Below are positions 17,402 to 27,800 of a stretch of DNA of 64,000 nt, piece by piece. Both the position numbers and the translations under genes were made by a program. The notes below the pieces were generated by a model. It was not told where the DNA came from. It did no database searches and worked only from the letters and a program-made list of their open reading frames with translations. Every line of letters starts with the position of its first letter. The stretch's first letter is position 1. The stretch comes from Oceanimonas marisflavi (GTDB taxonomy: Bacteria > Pseudomonadota > Gammaproteobacteria > Enterobacterales > Aeromonadaceae), in the NCBI RefSeq assembly GCF_003049725.1, contig NZ_QAGM01000009.1, forward strand, positions 62,001 to 126,000, read 5' to 3'.

Positions 17402-17491
17402 ATGAGCAAAGAAAAAGTGAAAAAGAAAGCCCAGAAAACCCTGAAGGAAAAACGCCAGGAGAAACGGGACAAACGCAGCAACGCCGAATAA
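17402..17491 (+). CDS. 29-residue Lys/Arg/Glu-rich small protein
   Basis: ATG 17402 preceded by GGAG with 7-base spacing, then 29 codons to TAA. It is followed 20 bases later by a strong terminator. The peptide (MSKEKVKKKAQKTLKEKRQE, then nine more residues ending NAE) is highly charged with 14 Lys/Arg and is predicted to form one amphipathic helix. There is no signal or membrane segment. The complete unit of structured leader, RBS, ORF and terminator argues that it is real. I do not know its function; nucleic-acid or ribosome binding would suit its charge. Confidence 0.65.
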   Translation: MSKEKVKKKAQKTLKEKRQEKRDKRSNAE

Positions 17492-17510
17492 TCCCGCCAG
17501 CAATTACCAC

Positions 17511-17535
17511 AAGGGCGCCGTCACGGCGCCCTTTT
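17511..17535 (+). terminator. Terminator after the small basic ORF
   Basis: GGGCGCCG/CGGCGCCC arms with a TCA loop followed by TTTTT. The A residues on the other side may also serve the convergent lipoprotein gene. Confidence 0.88.
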
Positions 17536-17543
17536 TGGTGTGT

Positions 17544-18020
17544 TCAGTCCAGATACCACTCCCAGCGCAGCTGCCGAATGCGCCCCTCCCGCCAGGAGAT
17601 GGTTACCGCCTCCGTGGTTTCCGCCGAACTGTAACGCCAGTGATCGGCATGCCGCTCCGTGGGCCGGCCCAGCTGCCGCTCCAGCCCCTCACCGGTGCTG
17701 CCCGGCTGCAAAAATGCCGGCAAGCGGGGATGGGGACGCTCCAGATGCAGATAAAGTGGCATGCCTTCGGGCCTGGCCGCTTCACGGGAAAGGTAGCTTT
17801 GCGCTTCCAGGCCCGGACAGTGCAGCGTTTCTATTTCGTCAATCAACCCGGGAACATGGGAATTTTCCACCTGACGATAGCTGTAGTCGGGCTCGGCACA
17901 GGGCGCCTTCATCACCGCCTCGGCAATGCGCTCCAGGCGATGCAGGGCTTGCTCCTGCTGACTGGCGCAACCGGCCAGAGGCAAACATAACAACAGCCAC
18001 CCGACTCTTCTGCTCACCAT
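17544..18020 (-). CDS. Hypothetical lipoprotein
   Basis: 158 residues from ATG 18020 with GGGAG upstream. A short signal peptide ends in the lipobox LAGC (Cys18), followed by AS, which does not carry the +2 Asp inner-membrane retention signal, so outer-membrane anchoring is expected. The mature part has two further Cys residues (in APCAEPD and LHCPGLE) that may pair. No recognised domain; function unknown. Confidence 0.7.
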   Translation of the reverse strand: MVSRRVGWLLLCLPLAGCASQQEQALHRLERIAEAVMKAPCAEPDYSYRQVENSHVPGLIDEIETLHCPGLEAQSYLSREAARPEGMPLYLHLERPHPRLPAFLQPGSTGEGLERQLGRPTERHADHWRYSSAETTEAVTISWREGRIRQLRWEWYLD

Positions 18021-18264
18021 GCCGCTCTCCCTTGCTCTGTTATCTTCCCTGCACTGAATATAAATGGCTTTTCAGCGGTCTGTGTGCCCGCCATTTTGAA
18101 TGAAAACAAGACGATGCCCGATCACAGAGCAATAACGTACCAGGGTGCCGGCTGGAAAGCCGTCTGCGGGCTGGCTTTAAAAAAATACATTACGGTAATT
18201 GCCCTTGAAAATTACCGCATATAAAGTAGGGGATTGAATTCGCCAACCAGCTAAACCTGATAAC

Positions 18265-20787
18265 GTGACCGACATTCCGTCTCCCCCTGTTTTTATTGAA
18301 CGCCTGATGCACACCGGCCTGCTAACCTGCGCTTCCGATACCCCGCTCAGGGAAGCGGTCGAACGCATGGCCCTGCGCCGTTTCAGCGCCATCGTGGTGG
18401 TGGAAAACGATGTGGCCGTCGGGATCTGGACCGAACGGGACAGCCTGCGGCTGGATCTGACCCGCGCCGACTGCCTGGACGTGCCCATTGGCCAGGTCAT
18501 GAGCCGGCCGGTACGCAGCCTGCCTGTCCATGCTACCGTCAGCGAGGCCGAACAATGGTTTACCCGCCACCGCTGCCGTCACCTGCTGGTGGTGGATGGC
18601 CACGGCAGACCCGTTGGCATGGTATCGCAGACCGACATGGCGCAGAAGCAGGGGCTGGAGCCCTATCTCAGCCTGCACCCGGTGAGCAAGGCCATGGATA
18701 TAGCCCCCCTTGAGCTGCCAGGGCACATGTCGCTGGCCCAGGCCGCCACCGAGCTGCTGCATCATAACCGGGACGCCGCCGTGGTCAGCTGTTCACCGGA
18801 CCGGCTCGGCATTATCACCGAGCAGGATATCCTGAGCTCCATCACCCGCTGCCCGGGGGCCACCCCCATCGGCGGGCTGGCCAGCCAGCCACTGCTGTCG
18901 GTCGGTCCTGAAGACAGCCTGCTGCACGCCCGCAGCCGGCTGCTCGACCACCGTAGCCGCTATCTGACGGTCGTAGCAAACGGCCAATTGGCAGGACTTA
19001 TTGGCTTTCGGGAGATCATCAACAGCGTAGAGCACCGCTATCTGGAGGAGCTGCAACAGGCGCTGAAACAGCGGGATCAGGCACTGCTGAGCTCCCGGCT
19101 CAACCTGCAACTGGCCGAGCGGGTGATCGAGGCCTCCCTGGAAGGCATTATCATCACGGATCCCGACAACCGCATCGTCTTCGTCAATCCGGCGTTCAGT
19201 CATACCACCGGTTACAGCATCGAGGAGGTGCTCGGGCGCACCCCGGCCATACTGTCTTCCGGCCGCCACGATGCCGCCTTTTACCACGATATGTGGCAAA
19301 CCCTGAACGACAAGGGATACTGGCGCGGCGAGATCTGGAACCGGCGCAAAAGCGGCCAGCTTTACCTTGAACTGCTGACCATTACCGCCATTCGCGACGA
19401 CGATGGCCAAATCACCCATTTTGCCGCCCTGTTTACCGACATTACCCATATTCGCGAAAACGAAGACCGCATTCGCAAGCTGGCCTATTATGATGCCCTC
19501 ACCGGTCTGCCCAACCGGCGCCTGCTGGAAGACCGGCTGGAGCTGGCGGTACGCCACACCCATCGCAACAAGCAGCATCTGGCGCTGATCTTTCTCGATC
19601 TGGATCACTTCAAGCAGGTTAACGATACGCTTGGACACGCCGCCGGCGACGAACTGCTGCTGGACGTTTCCCGCCGCATACGCGGCCGGCTGCGGGAAGA
19701 TGACACCCTGGCGCGGCTGGGCGGCGACGAATTTATCGTGCTGCTGCCCGAACTGAGCGACGCGGAAGAAACCAGCCGTATTGCCCGGCGTCTGATCGAT
19801 GCCATTGCCGAGCCGTTTAAAATCGGTCCCCACGAATTCCGTATCGGCTGCAGCCTGGGGATAAGCCTGTATCCGGATGATGCCGACTCCGCCGAGCAGC
19901 TGCTGCATCATGCCGATGCCGCCATGTACCAGGCCAAGCAGGAAGGCCGTAATGACTATCGCCTGTACAGCCGCGACATGAACCATCAGCAGCACCAGAC
20001 CCTGGCAATGGAAACCGCCCTGCGCAACGCGCTGGAAACCGGCGACGGGCTGAGCGTGCACTACCAGCCCCAGGTCGACCGCGCCAGTCGCGCCCTGGCC
20101 GGCGCCGAAGCCCTGGCCCGCTGGTACCATCCCGATTTTGGCCAGGTATCACCGGGCGAGTTTATTCCCCTGGCAGAGCGCGCCGGGCTCATGGTGCCAC
20201 TGGGCCTGACCCTGCTGCGTCAGGTGGCCGATCAGCAGCGGCGCTGGCTGGACATGGGACTGGAACCGGTGCCGGTGTCGGTCAACCTGTCGGCCCAGCA
20301 GTTCTGGCAGCACAACCTGCTGGTGCAGTTTCGCCTGTTGCTGGCCGAGCACCGGCTGCCCGCCGGACTGATCGGCATAGAGCTCACCGAAAGCGTGCTG
20401 CTCGACAAGCAGCAGCAGGCCATTCCCCTGCTGAATGAGCTGCGGAAGCTGGGCTGCACCATCGCCATTGACGATTTTGGCACCGGCTATTCTTCCCTCA
20501 GCTATCTGCAGGATCTGCCGGTGGACATGCTGAAAATTGATCGCAGTTTTATTCAGCGCCTGGGCGAGTCCCGCAGCAGCGGCGCCATTCTCGCCGCCGT
20601 CACCGGTCTGGCGCGGGAGCTGGAGTTACAGGTGGTGGCGGAAGGCGTGGAAACCGAAGCCCAGATGACCGCCCTTGGCCGCTACCCGGTGGCTCTGGTG
20701 CAGGGCTTTCTTACCGGCCGGCCACTGCCGGCACAGGACTTTGCCGGCCAGTGGCTTGGCAAAGCGCGCTGCGGCTTGGCAACGTGA
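18265..20787 (+). CDS. CBS-PAS-GGDEF-EAL cyclic-di-GMP signalling protein
   Basis: 840 residues from a GTG at 18265; its ribosome binding site is weak and ATG 18307 is an alternative. Domains in order are four CBS motifs (two Bateman pairs, about 10-260), a coiled linker, PAS (about 285-400; GIIITDPDNRIVFVNPAF), GGDEF (about 410-570) and EAL (about 590-830). The GGDEF motif is intact (RLGGDEF, about 485), with an RxxD inhibitory site five residues before it. The EAL motif is intact (AEALARW, about 613), as are the IDDFGTGYSS and AEGVETE motifs. Both synthesis and hydrolysis of c-di-GMP are therefore possible. There are no membrane segments. CBS domains suggest control by adenine nucleotides. 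Confidence 0.93.
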   Translation: MTDIPSPPVFIERLMHTGLLTCASDTPLREAVERMALRRFSAIVVVENDVAVGIWTERDSLRLDLTRADCLDVPIGQVMSRPVRSLPVHATVSEAEQWFTRHRCRHLLVVDGHGRPVGMVSQTDMAQKQGLEPYLSLHPVSKAMDIAPLELPGHMSLAQAATELLHHNRDAAVVSCSPDRLGIITEQDILSSITRCPGATPIGGLASQPLLSVGPEDSLLHARSRLLDHRSRYLTVVANGQLAGLIGFREIINSVEHRYLEELQQALKQRDQALLSSRLNLQLAERVIEASLEGIIITDPDNRIVFVNPAFSHTTGYSIEEVLGRTPAILSSGRHDAAFYHDMWQTLNDKGYWRGEIWNRRKSGQLYLELLTITAIRDDDGQITHFAALFTDITHIRENEDRIRKLAYYDALTGLPNRRLLEDRLELAVRHTHRNKQHLALIFLDLDHFKQVNDTLGHAAGDELLLDVSRRIRGRLREDDTLARLGGDEFIVLLPELSDAEETSRIARRLIDAIAEPFKIGPHEFRIGCSLGISLYPDDADSAEQLLHHADAAMYQAKQEGRNDYRLYSRDMNHQQHQTLAMETALRNALETGDGLSVHYQPQVDRASRALAGAEALARWYHPDFGQVSPGEFIPLAERAGLMVPLGLTLLRQVADQQRRWLDMGLEPVPVSVNLSAQQFWQHNLLVQFRLLLAEHRLPAGLIGIELTESVLLDKQQQAIPLLNELRKLGCTIAIDDFGTGYSSLSYLQDLPVDMLKIDRSFIQRLGESRSSGAILAAVTGLARELELQVVAEGVETEAQMTALGRYPVALVQGFLTGRPLPAQDFAGQWLGKARCGLAT

Positions 20788-20833
20788 GCCATGAAAGGTA
20801 AAAACGCTGGTATGCCTGCTAGTGGAATACGCG

Positions 20834-22666
20834 ATGTTCAAACTGTTTGAAAGCCTGACCAAACCTTTTCCCGAAGAGGATCCGGCCCAGCCACCCAGGG
20901 GCCTGTACGCTTTCTGCCGCCATTACACCCGCGGCTTTGAATGGCCCCTTGTCATCATGGCGCTGCTCAGCGCCACCGTGGCCATGGTCGAAGTCGCCCT
21001 GCTGGGCTTTATGGGCCGGCTGGTGGATTTGCTGGCCAGCCATACTCCGCAGTCCTTCTGGGCAGAAGAGCGAAATACCCTGATCTTCATGGGCGCTCTG
21101 GTGCTGGTGATCATTCCGGTGCTCTCTTTCAGCCACTCCATGCTGATGCACCAGTCGCTGCTGGGTAATTACCCCATGTCCATCCGCTGGCTGGCACACC
21201 GTTACCTGCTGCGTCAGAGCATGAGCTTCTATCAGGACGAATTCGCCGGCCGCATCGCCACCAAGGTGATGCAGACGGCGCTGGCGGTACGGGAAACCGT
21301 GATGAAGCTGCTGGACGTGCTGGTTTATGTGTCCGTCTACCTGCTCTCCCTGCTGGTGATGATGGGCCACTCGGATTTTGTTCTGATGCTGCCCGTTCTG
21401 CTCTGGCTGCTTACCTACATTGGCATTCAGTGCTACTTCGTACCCCGCATGAAACGGATCGCCACCGCCCAGGCCGATGCCCGCTCCATGATGACCGGCC
21501 GCATCGTCGACAGCTATGCCAATATCACCACGGTCAAGCTGTTCGCCCATACCGACGCCGAGACACATTACGCCAAACAGGGCATGCGGGCTTTCCTCGG
21601 CACCGTTTACGGCCAGATGCGGCTGGCCACCTGCTTTGTGCTGAGCGTGGATGCCATCAACTACCTGTTGCTGTTCACCATTACCGTCCTGTCGATCGGG
21701 CTGTGGATGAGCGCCACTGTCACCGTGGGCGTGATTGCCGTGGCCATCAGCATTGCCCTGCGGCTGCAGGGCATGTCCAAGTGGATCATGTGGGAGATTG
21801 GCACCCTGTTCGAAAACATCGGCACCGTCATCGACGGCATGAACACCCTGTCCAGATCCGTGACCATTGCAGACAAGGCCAATGCCACCGAGCTGACCGT
21901 CAACCGGGGCGCCATTCGCTTTGAGAACGTCACCTTTCAGTATGGCCGGGAAGAGCCGGTGATAGAGCGGTTTAATCTGGACATTCAGCCCGGCGAAAAA
22001 GTCGGCCTGGTGGGCCGCTCCGGGGCAGGCAAGTCCACCTTGGTCAACCTGCTGCTGCGCCTGCATGAGCTGGAAGAAGGCCGCATCACCATAGACGGTC
22101 AGGACATCACCGCCGTGACCCAGCATTCCCTGCGCAGGCAGATCGGCATGGTGACCCAGGACACCTCCCTGCTGCACCGCTCCATTCGGGAAAACATTCT
22201 CTACGGCAGACCGGCCGCCTCAGAGGAAGACATGGTAGCCGCCAGCAGACAGGCCCACGCCCATGCGTTTATTCAGAGCCTGGAAGACAAGGACGGCAAC
22301 AAGGGCTACGACGCCCAGGTGGGCGAGCGCGGCATCAAGCTCTCGGGGGGGCAACGGCAACGCATCGGCATCGCCCGGGTGCTGCTCAAGGACGCGCCCA
22401 TTCTGGTGCTGGATGAAGCCACCTCGGCGCTGGACTCCGAAGTGGAAGCCGCCATACAGGAAAGCCTGTACCGGTTGATGGAAGGCAAAACGGTGATCGC
22501 CATTGCCCACCGGCTGTCCACCATCGCCGCCATGGATCGCCTGGTGGTGATCGATAACGGCCACATCGTCGAGCAGGGCTCGCACCGGGAGTTGCTGGCC
22601 AAAGACGGCATCTACGCCCAGCTATGGCAGCACCAGACCGGCGGCTTTCTGGCCGACGGGTTGTAA
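20834..22666 (+). CDS. ABC exporter, fused membrane and ATPase domains
   Basis: 610 residues from ATG 20834 (GGAA 6 bases upstream; a GTG at 20822 is in frame). An N-terminal ABC type-1 membrane domain (about 35-330, six helices) is followed by a nucleotide-binding domain: Walker A GRSGAGKST, Q-loop VTQDTS, signature LSGGQRQRIG, Walker B ILVLDEATSALD and H-loop IAHRLST. It works as a homodimer or heterodimer exporting lipid, peptide or drug; the substrate is not evident. No partner ABC gene is adjacent. Confidence 0.9.
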   Translation: MFKLFESLTKPFPEEDPAQPPRGLYAFCRHYTRGFEWPLVIMALLSATVAMVEVALLGFMGRLVDLLASHTPQSFWAEERNTLIFMGALVLVIIPVLSFSHSMLMHQSLLGNYPMSIRWLAHRYLLRQSMSFYQDEFAGRIATKVMQTALAVRETVMKLLDVLVYVSVYLLSLLVMMGHSDFVLMLPVLLWLLTYIGIQCYFVPRMKRIATAQADARSMMTGRIVDSYANITTVKLFAHTDAETHYAKQGMRAFLGTVYGQMRLATCFVLSVDAINYLLLFTITVLSIGLWMSATVTVGVIAVAISIALRLQGMSKWIMWEIGTLFENIGTVIDGMNTLSRSVTIADKANATELTVNRGAIRFENVTFQYGREEPVIERFNLDIQPGEKVGLVGRSGAGKSTLVNLLLRLHELEEGRITIDGQDITAVTQHSLRRQIGMVTQDTSLLHRSIRENILYGRPAASEEDMVAASRQAHAHAFIQSLEDKDGNKGYDAQVGERGIKLSGGQRQRIGIARVLLKDAPILVLDEATSALDSEVEAAIQESLYRLMEGKTVIAIAHRLSTIAAMDRLVVIDNGHIVEQGSHRELLAKDGIYAQLWQHQTGGFLADGL

Positions 22667-22706
22667 TACCAATGACATTAAGCAAGTAATCTTTTTCGAC
22701 CCTATC

Positions 22707-22795
22707 GTAGCTGCCACTTTAGTTGGCAGAACGTGCGCAGCACGTTTAAAAACAGGCGTCGCCGGCAGCTTTGCGCCAGCTGAAGCGGCGCCTAC
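22707..22795. repeat. 89-base palindromic extragenic element
   Basis: The outer 20-base arms (starting GTAGCTGCCACTTTAG and ending CTGAAGCGGCGCCTAC) are inverted copies with about 15 of 20 positions pairing. Inside lie ACGTGC/GCACGT and CGCC/GGCG-type hairpins. It lies between two convergent transcripts (ABC exporter and recD), the usual site for REP-like elements. Confidence 0.65.
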
Positions 22796-22872
22796 AGCTC
22801 AGATATGCAATGAGTCATTATAAACTCGCTCCCATGCACTGCGTGGGAACGGAAATCCCGCGCTCCCCCTTG

Positions 22873-24870
22873 CTACCGGGTCAGGCTTTCCAGCAAACCG
22901 CTGCGCCGCTCCACCCGGCGCTGTATGGCTTGCTCAAACACGCCTTTTCTCGGCTCCAGCAGGGTGAACCAGTGCCGGGCCCGGGTAATGCCGGTATAGA
23001 GCAGCTCCTTGGTCAGCACCGGGTTCAGGGCCTCGGGCAGGATCAGCGCGGTGTGGGCAAATTCCGAGCCCTGAGACTTGTGCACCGTCATGGCAAATAC
23101 CGTTTCCACCTCCCCCAGCCGGCTGGGCAGCACAAAGCGCAGTCCGCCACTGCCATCGTTGCGGGGAAAGGCCACCCGCAGCACATGGCGGCCGTCTTCC
23201 TCGGGCAGACGCAGAGCGATGCCGATATCGCCATTCATCAGTCCCAGACCGTAGTCGTTGCGGGTCACCAGCACCGGCCGGCCCTCATACCAGCCCTCCT
23301 CCGCCTCCAGCAAACCGCGCCGGTGCAGCAGGCCGGCAATGCGCGCATTTAATCCTTCCACACCCCAGGGGCCACGGCGCACCGCACACAGCAGCCGGAA
23401 CCGGTCAAAGGCATTGAGCACGCCTTTGGCCCAGTCCTGCCAGGCTGAATCGTCAAAGGCCGTGCCGGCGGCGGGCCGCTTGTCCCGCAACAGCTCCAGA
23501 TAATGACCGTAACCCAGAGCCTGGCCCCGGCCGTCGTGCAGCAGCCGGTTAAGGGCCCTGTCCTGCTCACCCCTGATCCGCACCGTGGCCACCTCCTCGC
23601 TGCCGCCAAGCTGCTCCCGGGCCAGCTCCGGCTGCTGGCGGTTCACCGCCTCTGCCAGCCGGCCAATGCCGGAGACACCGGCAAAGCGGCGGGAATAGCG
23701 CAGCATCAGAATGCGCTGGGCCAGGGCGTGCCGGCCGGGCTCGCCGGCCTTCAGGGACGGGTGCGCTACCTGCTCGCCACTGACCGCTTCAAGCCAGGCC
23801 AGTCGCTCAGGGGTATACAGTCCCTGCTCGGCATCTCGGCACAGATCGCCGAGCAGTGCACCCGCTTCCACCGACGCCAGCTGATCCTTGTCTCCCAGCA
23901 GCAGCAGCCGGGCATGGGCGGGCAGCGCCGCCAGCAGGCCGTGCATCATTTCCAGATCGATCATCGACGCCTCGTCCACCACCAGCACATCCAGGGGCAG
24001 CGGATTGCCGGCGTGATGACGAAAATGACGGCTGTCCGGCAGGCTGCCCAGCAGCCGGTGCAGGGTGCTCACTTCCGCCGGAATATGGGCACGCACGGCT
24101 TCGTTCACCGGCAACGAGGCCACCTGAGCGCCGATGGACTCGGTAAGCCGGGCCGCCGCCTTGCCGGTGGGAGCCGCCAGCCGAATACGCAGGGGCTGCC
24201 CGGCGGTGCCCTGCAGCAGCGCCAACAGCCGCACGACCGTGGTGGTCTTGCCGGTCCCGGGGCCGCCGGTGATCAGGGTAAAACCGCTGCTCGCCGCCAG
24301 CGCGCAGGCCAGTTTCTGCCAGTCGGTCTGGCGCTCGCCATTCAGCACCAGCGGCTCGGGAAACAGCCGGTCGAGCCAGTCGGGCAAGTCACCGGGCACG
24401 GCTCTGTCATCGGCAATGCGCGCCGCCAGTGCCCGTGCCACCCCCTGCTCATAGCTCCAGTAACGGCGCAGATAAAGCCGTTCGCCCTGCAGCACCAGCG
24501 GCCGCTCCGGCTCGTGACTGGTCGCCACCAGAGGGCTGCACGCCAGGGCCTGACGCCAGTCTTCCAGGGTCAGGGACGCCAGCCACTGCGAGGGCAACCA
24601 GACATCGGCCAGGCCTTCTTCTCCTTCCGGCGGCAACGACAGGGCAAAGTCCGGCTCGGCCAGGGTCGCCGCCAGATCCAGGCACACGTGACCATGGCCC
24701 AGCTGGTGGCTGGCCAGCGCCGCCGCCAGCAGCACTCTGGCATCGGTGTCGGGCTGCTGCTCGATAAAAAAAACCGCCAGCGCCCGGTCCAGCGGGCGCA
24801 GCCAGCCCAGCTCCACCCAGCGGTCGAGCAGCGCCAGCAGCTCGGCGGCGGTGGTATTGGTGGTGATCAT
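22873..24870 (-). CDS. recD: Exodeoxyribonuclease V subunit alpha (RecD helicase)
   Basis: 665 residues from ATG 24870; the 10 extra upstream codons lie inside recB. The start overlaps the recB stop as ATGA. It is a superfamily 1B 5'-3' helicase: Walker A GGPGTGKTTT, Walker B VLVVDEASMIDL, and C-terminal motif MTVHKSQGSEF. It is the fast motor and regulator of RecBCD. It is somewhat longer than E. coli RecD (608), mainly through inserts after the Walker B region. Third gene of recC-recB-recD. Confidence 0.96.
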   Translation of the reverse strand: MITTNTTAAELLALLDRWVELGWLRPLDRALAVFFIEQQPDTDARVLLAAALASHQLGHGHVCLDLAATLAEPDFALSLPPEGEEGLADVWLPSQWLASLTLEDWRQALACSPLVATSHEPERPLVLQGERLYLRRYWSYEQGVARALAARIADDRAVPGDLPDWLDRLFPEPLVLNGERQTDWQKLACALAASSGFTLITGGPGTGKTTTVVRLLALLQGTAGQPLRIRLAAPTGKAAARLTESIGAQVASLPVNEAVRAHIPAEVSTLHRLLGSLPDSRHFRHHAGNPLPLDVLVVDEASMIDLEMMHGLLAALPAHARLLLLGDKDQLASVEAGALLGDLCRDAEQGLYTPERLAWLEAVSGEQVAHPSLKAGEPGRHALAQRILMLRYSRRFAGVSGIGRLAEAVNRQQPELAREQLGGSEEVATVRIRGEQDRALNRLLHDGRGQALGYGHYLELLRDKRPAAGTAFDDSAWQDWAKGVLNAFDRFRLLCAVRRGPWGVEGLNARIAGLLHRRGLLEAEEGWYEGRPVLVTRNDYGLGLMNGDIGIALRLPEEDGRHVLRVAFPRNDGSGGLRFVLPSRLGEVETVFAMTVHKSQGSEFAHTALILPEALNPVLTKELLYTGITRARHWFTLLEPRKGVFEQAIQRRVERRSGLLESLTR

Positions 24871-27800
24871 GGCTGAACCTCTTCGGTGGGATCGCCGCAA
24901 AACAGCGCGTTCAGGGTTTCTATCAGCACCCGGGGCGGTCGGTCAAACCAGCCGGCACCGGGGCAACGAATAAAGGCGTAAAGCACACCGCCCATATGGG
25001 TGTCGTAGTCGTAACCGGGCAGGCGCAACAACAACTGACGGTGCAGCGCCAGTACATAGAGCACGTACTGCAGATCGTAGCGGTGCTGAATCACCTGATC
25101 CGCCATGGCCGCCTGGGTGTAATCCTGGTCTTCCGGGCCCAGCCAGTTCGACTTGTAGTCCACCACGTAGTAACGGCCGTCGTGTTCAAACACCAGATCG
25201 ATAAAACCCTTGAGCATGCCGTTCAGCCGCCCCGGTGCCAGCGCCGGCCGCTCCCGACCGGGCAGAATATGGGTCCGCACCAGGGTATCCAGCACCGGGA
25301 TCTGTACCCGGCTGACTTCCAGCCAGAACTCCATCTCCGGCTGAAAACAGGTCAGGGCCTCCAGTGCCGGGCCGTCCTTGAACAGGGGCGTGGCCAGCAG
25401 GCCCCGCAGCCAGTCGGTCAGCGGAGCGGTCCACTCCGCCAGGTCCCGCAGCTGACAGCGCCGGGCCAGCTGACTGGCCAGCTCATCGGGCTGTGCCGCC
25501 AGTCCCTCGGCCAGCGCCAGCTCCAGCAGGCCGTGCAGAAAGGTACCCGCCGCCGGCCCGCGGGAAAAACGGTGCAGGCTGGGGGTTTCACCGGGGCGCA
25601 GCGGCACAAAGGGCCGCTCCAGCTCGTCATCCCCGGCCTTGCCCGCATCGGGCCGCTCCGGCGAGGCATCATCAAAACGCCGGCCGGCATCATCCCGGGA
25701 TAACAAGGCGCTGTATGAGGCTATCCACCAGTGCTCGGCGGCGGGCCGCGCCGGCGTGGCCCACACCGGCATTGACTGCTCGGTGAAGGACTCCAGCAGC
25801 CGCTCTTTGCTTGCATCGGGTGCCGGGCACAGCACGGTATGCTCACATTCCAGGGGCATCAGCCAGTCACTCAGGCTTCCGGCAAGCTCGGCGCCACCGC
25901 CCAGCAGCCGGCCCATGGCCGAGCGGTGCAGGTGAGATTGCTTGCTGGTACCCAGCTCGGCCAACCCCAGCCAGCAGGCATGGCGGGCCCGGGTCAGAGC
26001 CACATAGAGCAGTCGCAGATCTTCTCCCAGCCGCTCCCGGTCGGCCTGCGCTTTTTGTTCATCGCTGGGGTTGAGCACCAGCCGCTTGCGGCCGCCTTCA
26101 TGCAACTGGACCGGCGCGCCCCGGGCACCGCTTTCCCTGAAGCTACAGATAAAGGGCAGAAACACCAGCGGATATTCCAGCCCCTTGGATTTGTGAATGG
26201 TCACCACCCGCACCAAGGCGTCATCGCTTTCCAGTCGCAGCACCTGCTCGTCGGCCGCCTGGCGCTCGCCGTCCATGCACTCGGCAAGATGGCGGATCAG
26301 CGCCTGCTCACCATCCAGGGTGGCGGCGGCCTGCTGCATCAGCTCGGCCAGGTGCAGCAGGTTGGTCAGGCTGCGTTCGCCCTCGGTGCCCTGCCGCAGC
26401 CGGGCCGGCAGATCAAAGTCGTGCAACAGCCGGTGCACCATGGGCAGCACGCCCTGACGCTGCCAGATGCGGCGGTAGTCCCGAAACTGCATCACGCGGC
26501 GCTCCCAGTGGCGCTCGTCCTGATTCAGCCGCTCCAGCTCGCCCAGGCTCAGCCCCAGGGTGGCGGTGGCCAGCGCCGCCCTGAGTTTGCCGTCCTGCTC
26601 CGGCTCGGCACAGGCGCGCAGCCAGTGCCGCAGGTCCACCGCCTCGGGGCTGGCAAACACCGAGTCCTTGTCGGACAGATACACACTGCGTACGCCCCGC
26701 GCCGCCAGCGCCCGGCGAATGGCCTGAGCCTCGCGAAAACTGCGCACCAGCACCGCCATGTCACTGGGCTTCACCGGGGTCAATCCATTCTGGCCGGCAA
26801 AGCCGGCGCGCCCTTCCCCGCCCAGATTCAGCAACCGGGTCATATGGCTGGCGCAACGTGCCGCCATTGCCTCAACGTAGTGACCAGCCGCAAAGCGCTT
26901 GCCATCGTCACTTTCCAGCTGCCACAGCACCAGCGCCGGCCAGGGGTTGTCGTCGCATTGCCATTGTTCACTTCGGCCCCGGGCCCTGACCGAGACAAAG
27001 GGCAGCGGGTTGTGTTCACCCCGGCGAAACAGAAAGGCCCCGTCATCATGGTGCTCGGCCCGTTTAAACAGCTGATTTACCGCCGAGACCATGGCAGTGG
27101 ACGAGCGAAAGTTGGTATCCAGGGTATAGTGCCGGCCTTCGGTGGCGGTCCGCGCCTGCAGATAGGTGTAAATATCGGCGCCACGAAAGGCGTAAATGGC
27201 CTGCTTGGGATCGCCGATCATAAACAGGCCGCTGTCGGGGCGGTTCTCGGCCACCCGGTAAATGGTGTCGAAAATGCGGTACTGCAGCGGATCCGTATCC
27301 TGAAATTCGTCGATCAGCGCTACCGGGAACTGCTGGCGGATCACCTCCGCCAGGCGCGGGCCATTCTCCCCGGCCAGGGCCTCGTCGAGGCGGGTGAGCA
27401 TGTCGTCAAAGCCCATTTCGGCCCGGCGGCGTTTTTCCTGCTCAAAACGCCGGCGCACCCAGGCAGCGGCATGGCGCAGGGCCGGCTCGGCTGGCCCGGG
27501 CAGTGATGCCAGTTGCTCGGGGAGCGTTTCCATGGCGACAAAGGCGGGATGAGACGGCGCTTGTGCCGTGTCTTTCCAGGCTTCCGTGATCCCTTCCCGG
27601 GTCAGGCGATACACTGCGGCGTCGCTCAGCGACAACTCAGCGGCATTGCTGCCCAGCCAGGCACGAATGACGGCAAGCCAGCCGTCCGTCCGTTTGGCCT
27701 GCAACCATTTTCCATGCACTTTTTTGGCTGCGATGGCCGGTTGCAGTATCTGCTCTATTTCATCCACCCAGGCGGCCCAGGGTGCCTTGAGTGCGGCAAG

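Noticed and set aside
17107..17481. 124-codon minus-strand ORF with a Phe-rich start
   Set aside because: It is the complement of the Lys-rich small ORF and its leader; no RBS.
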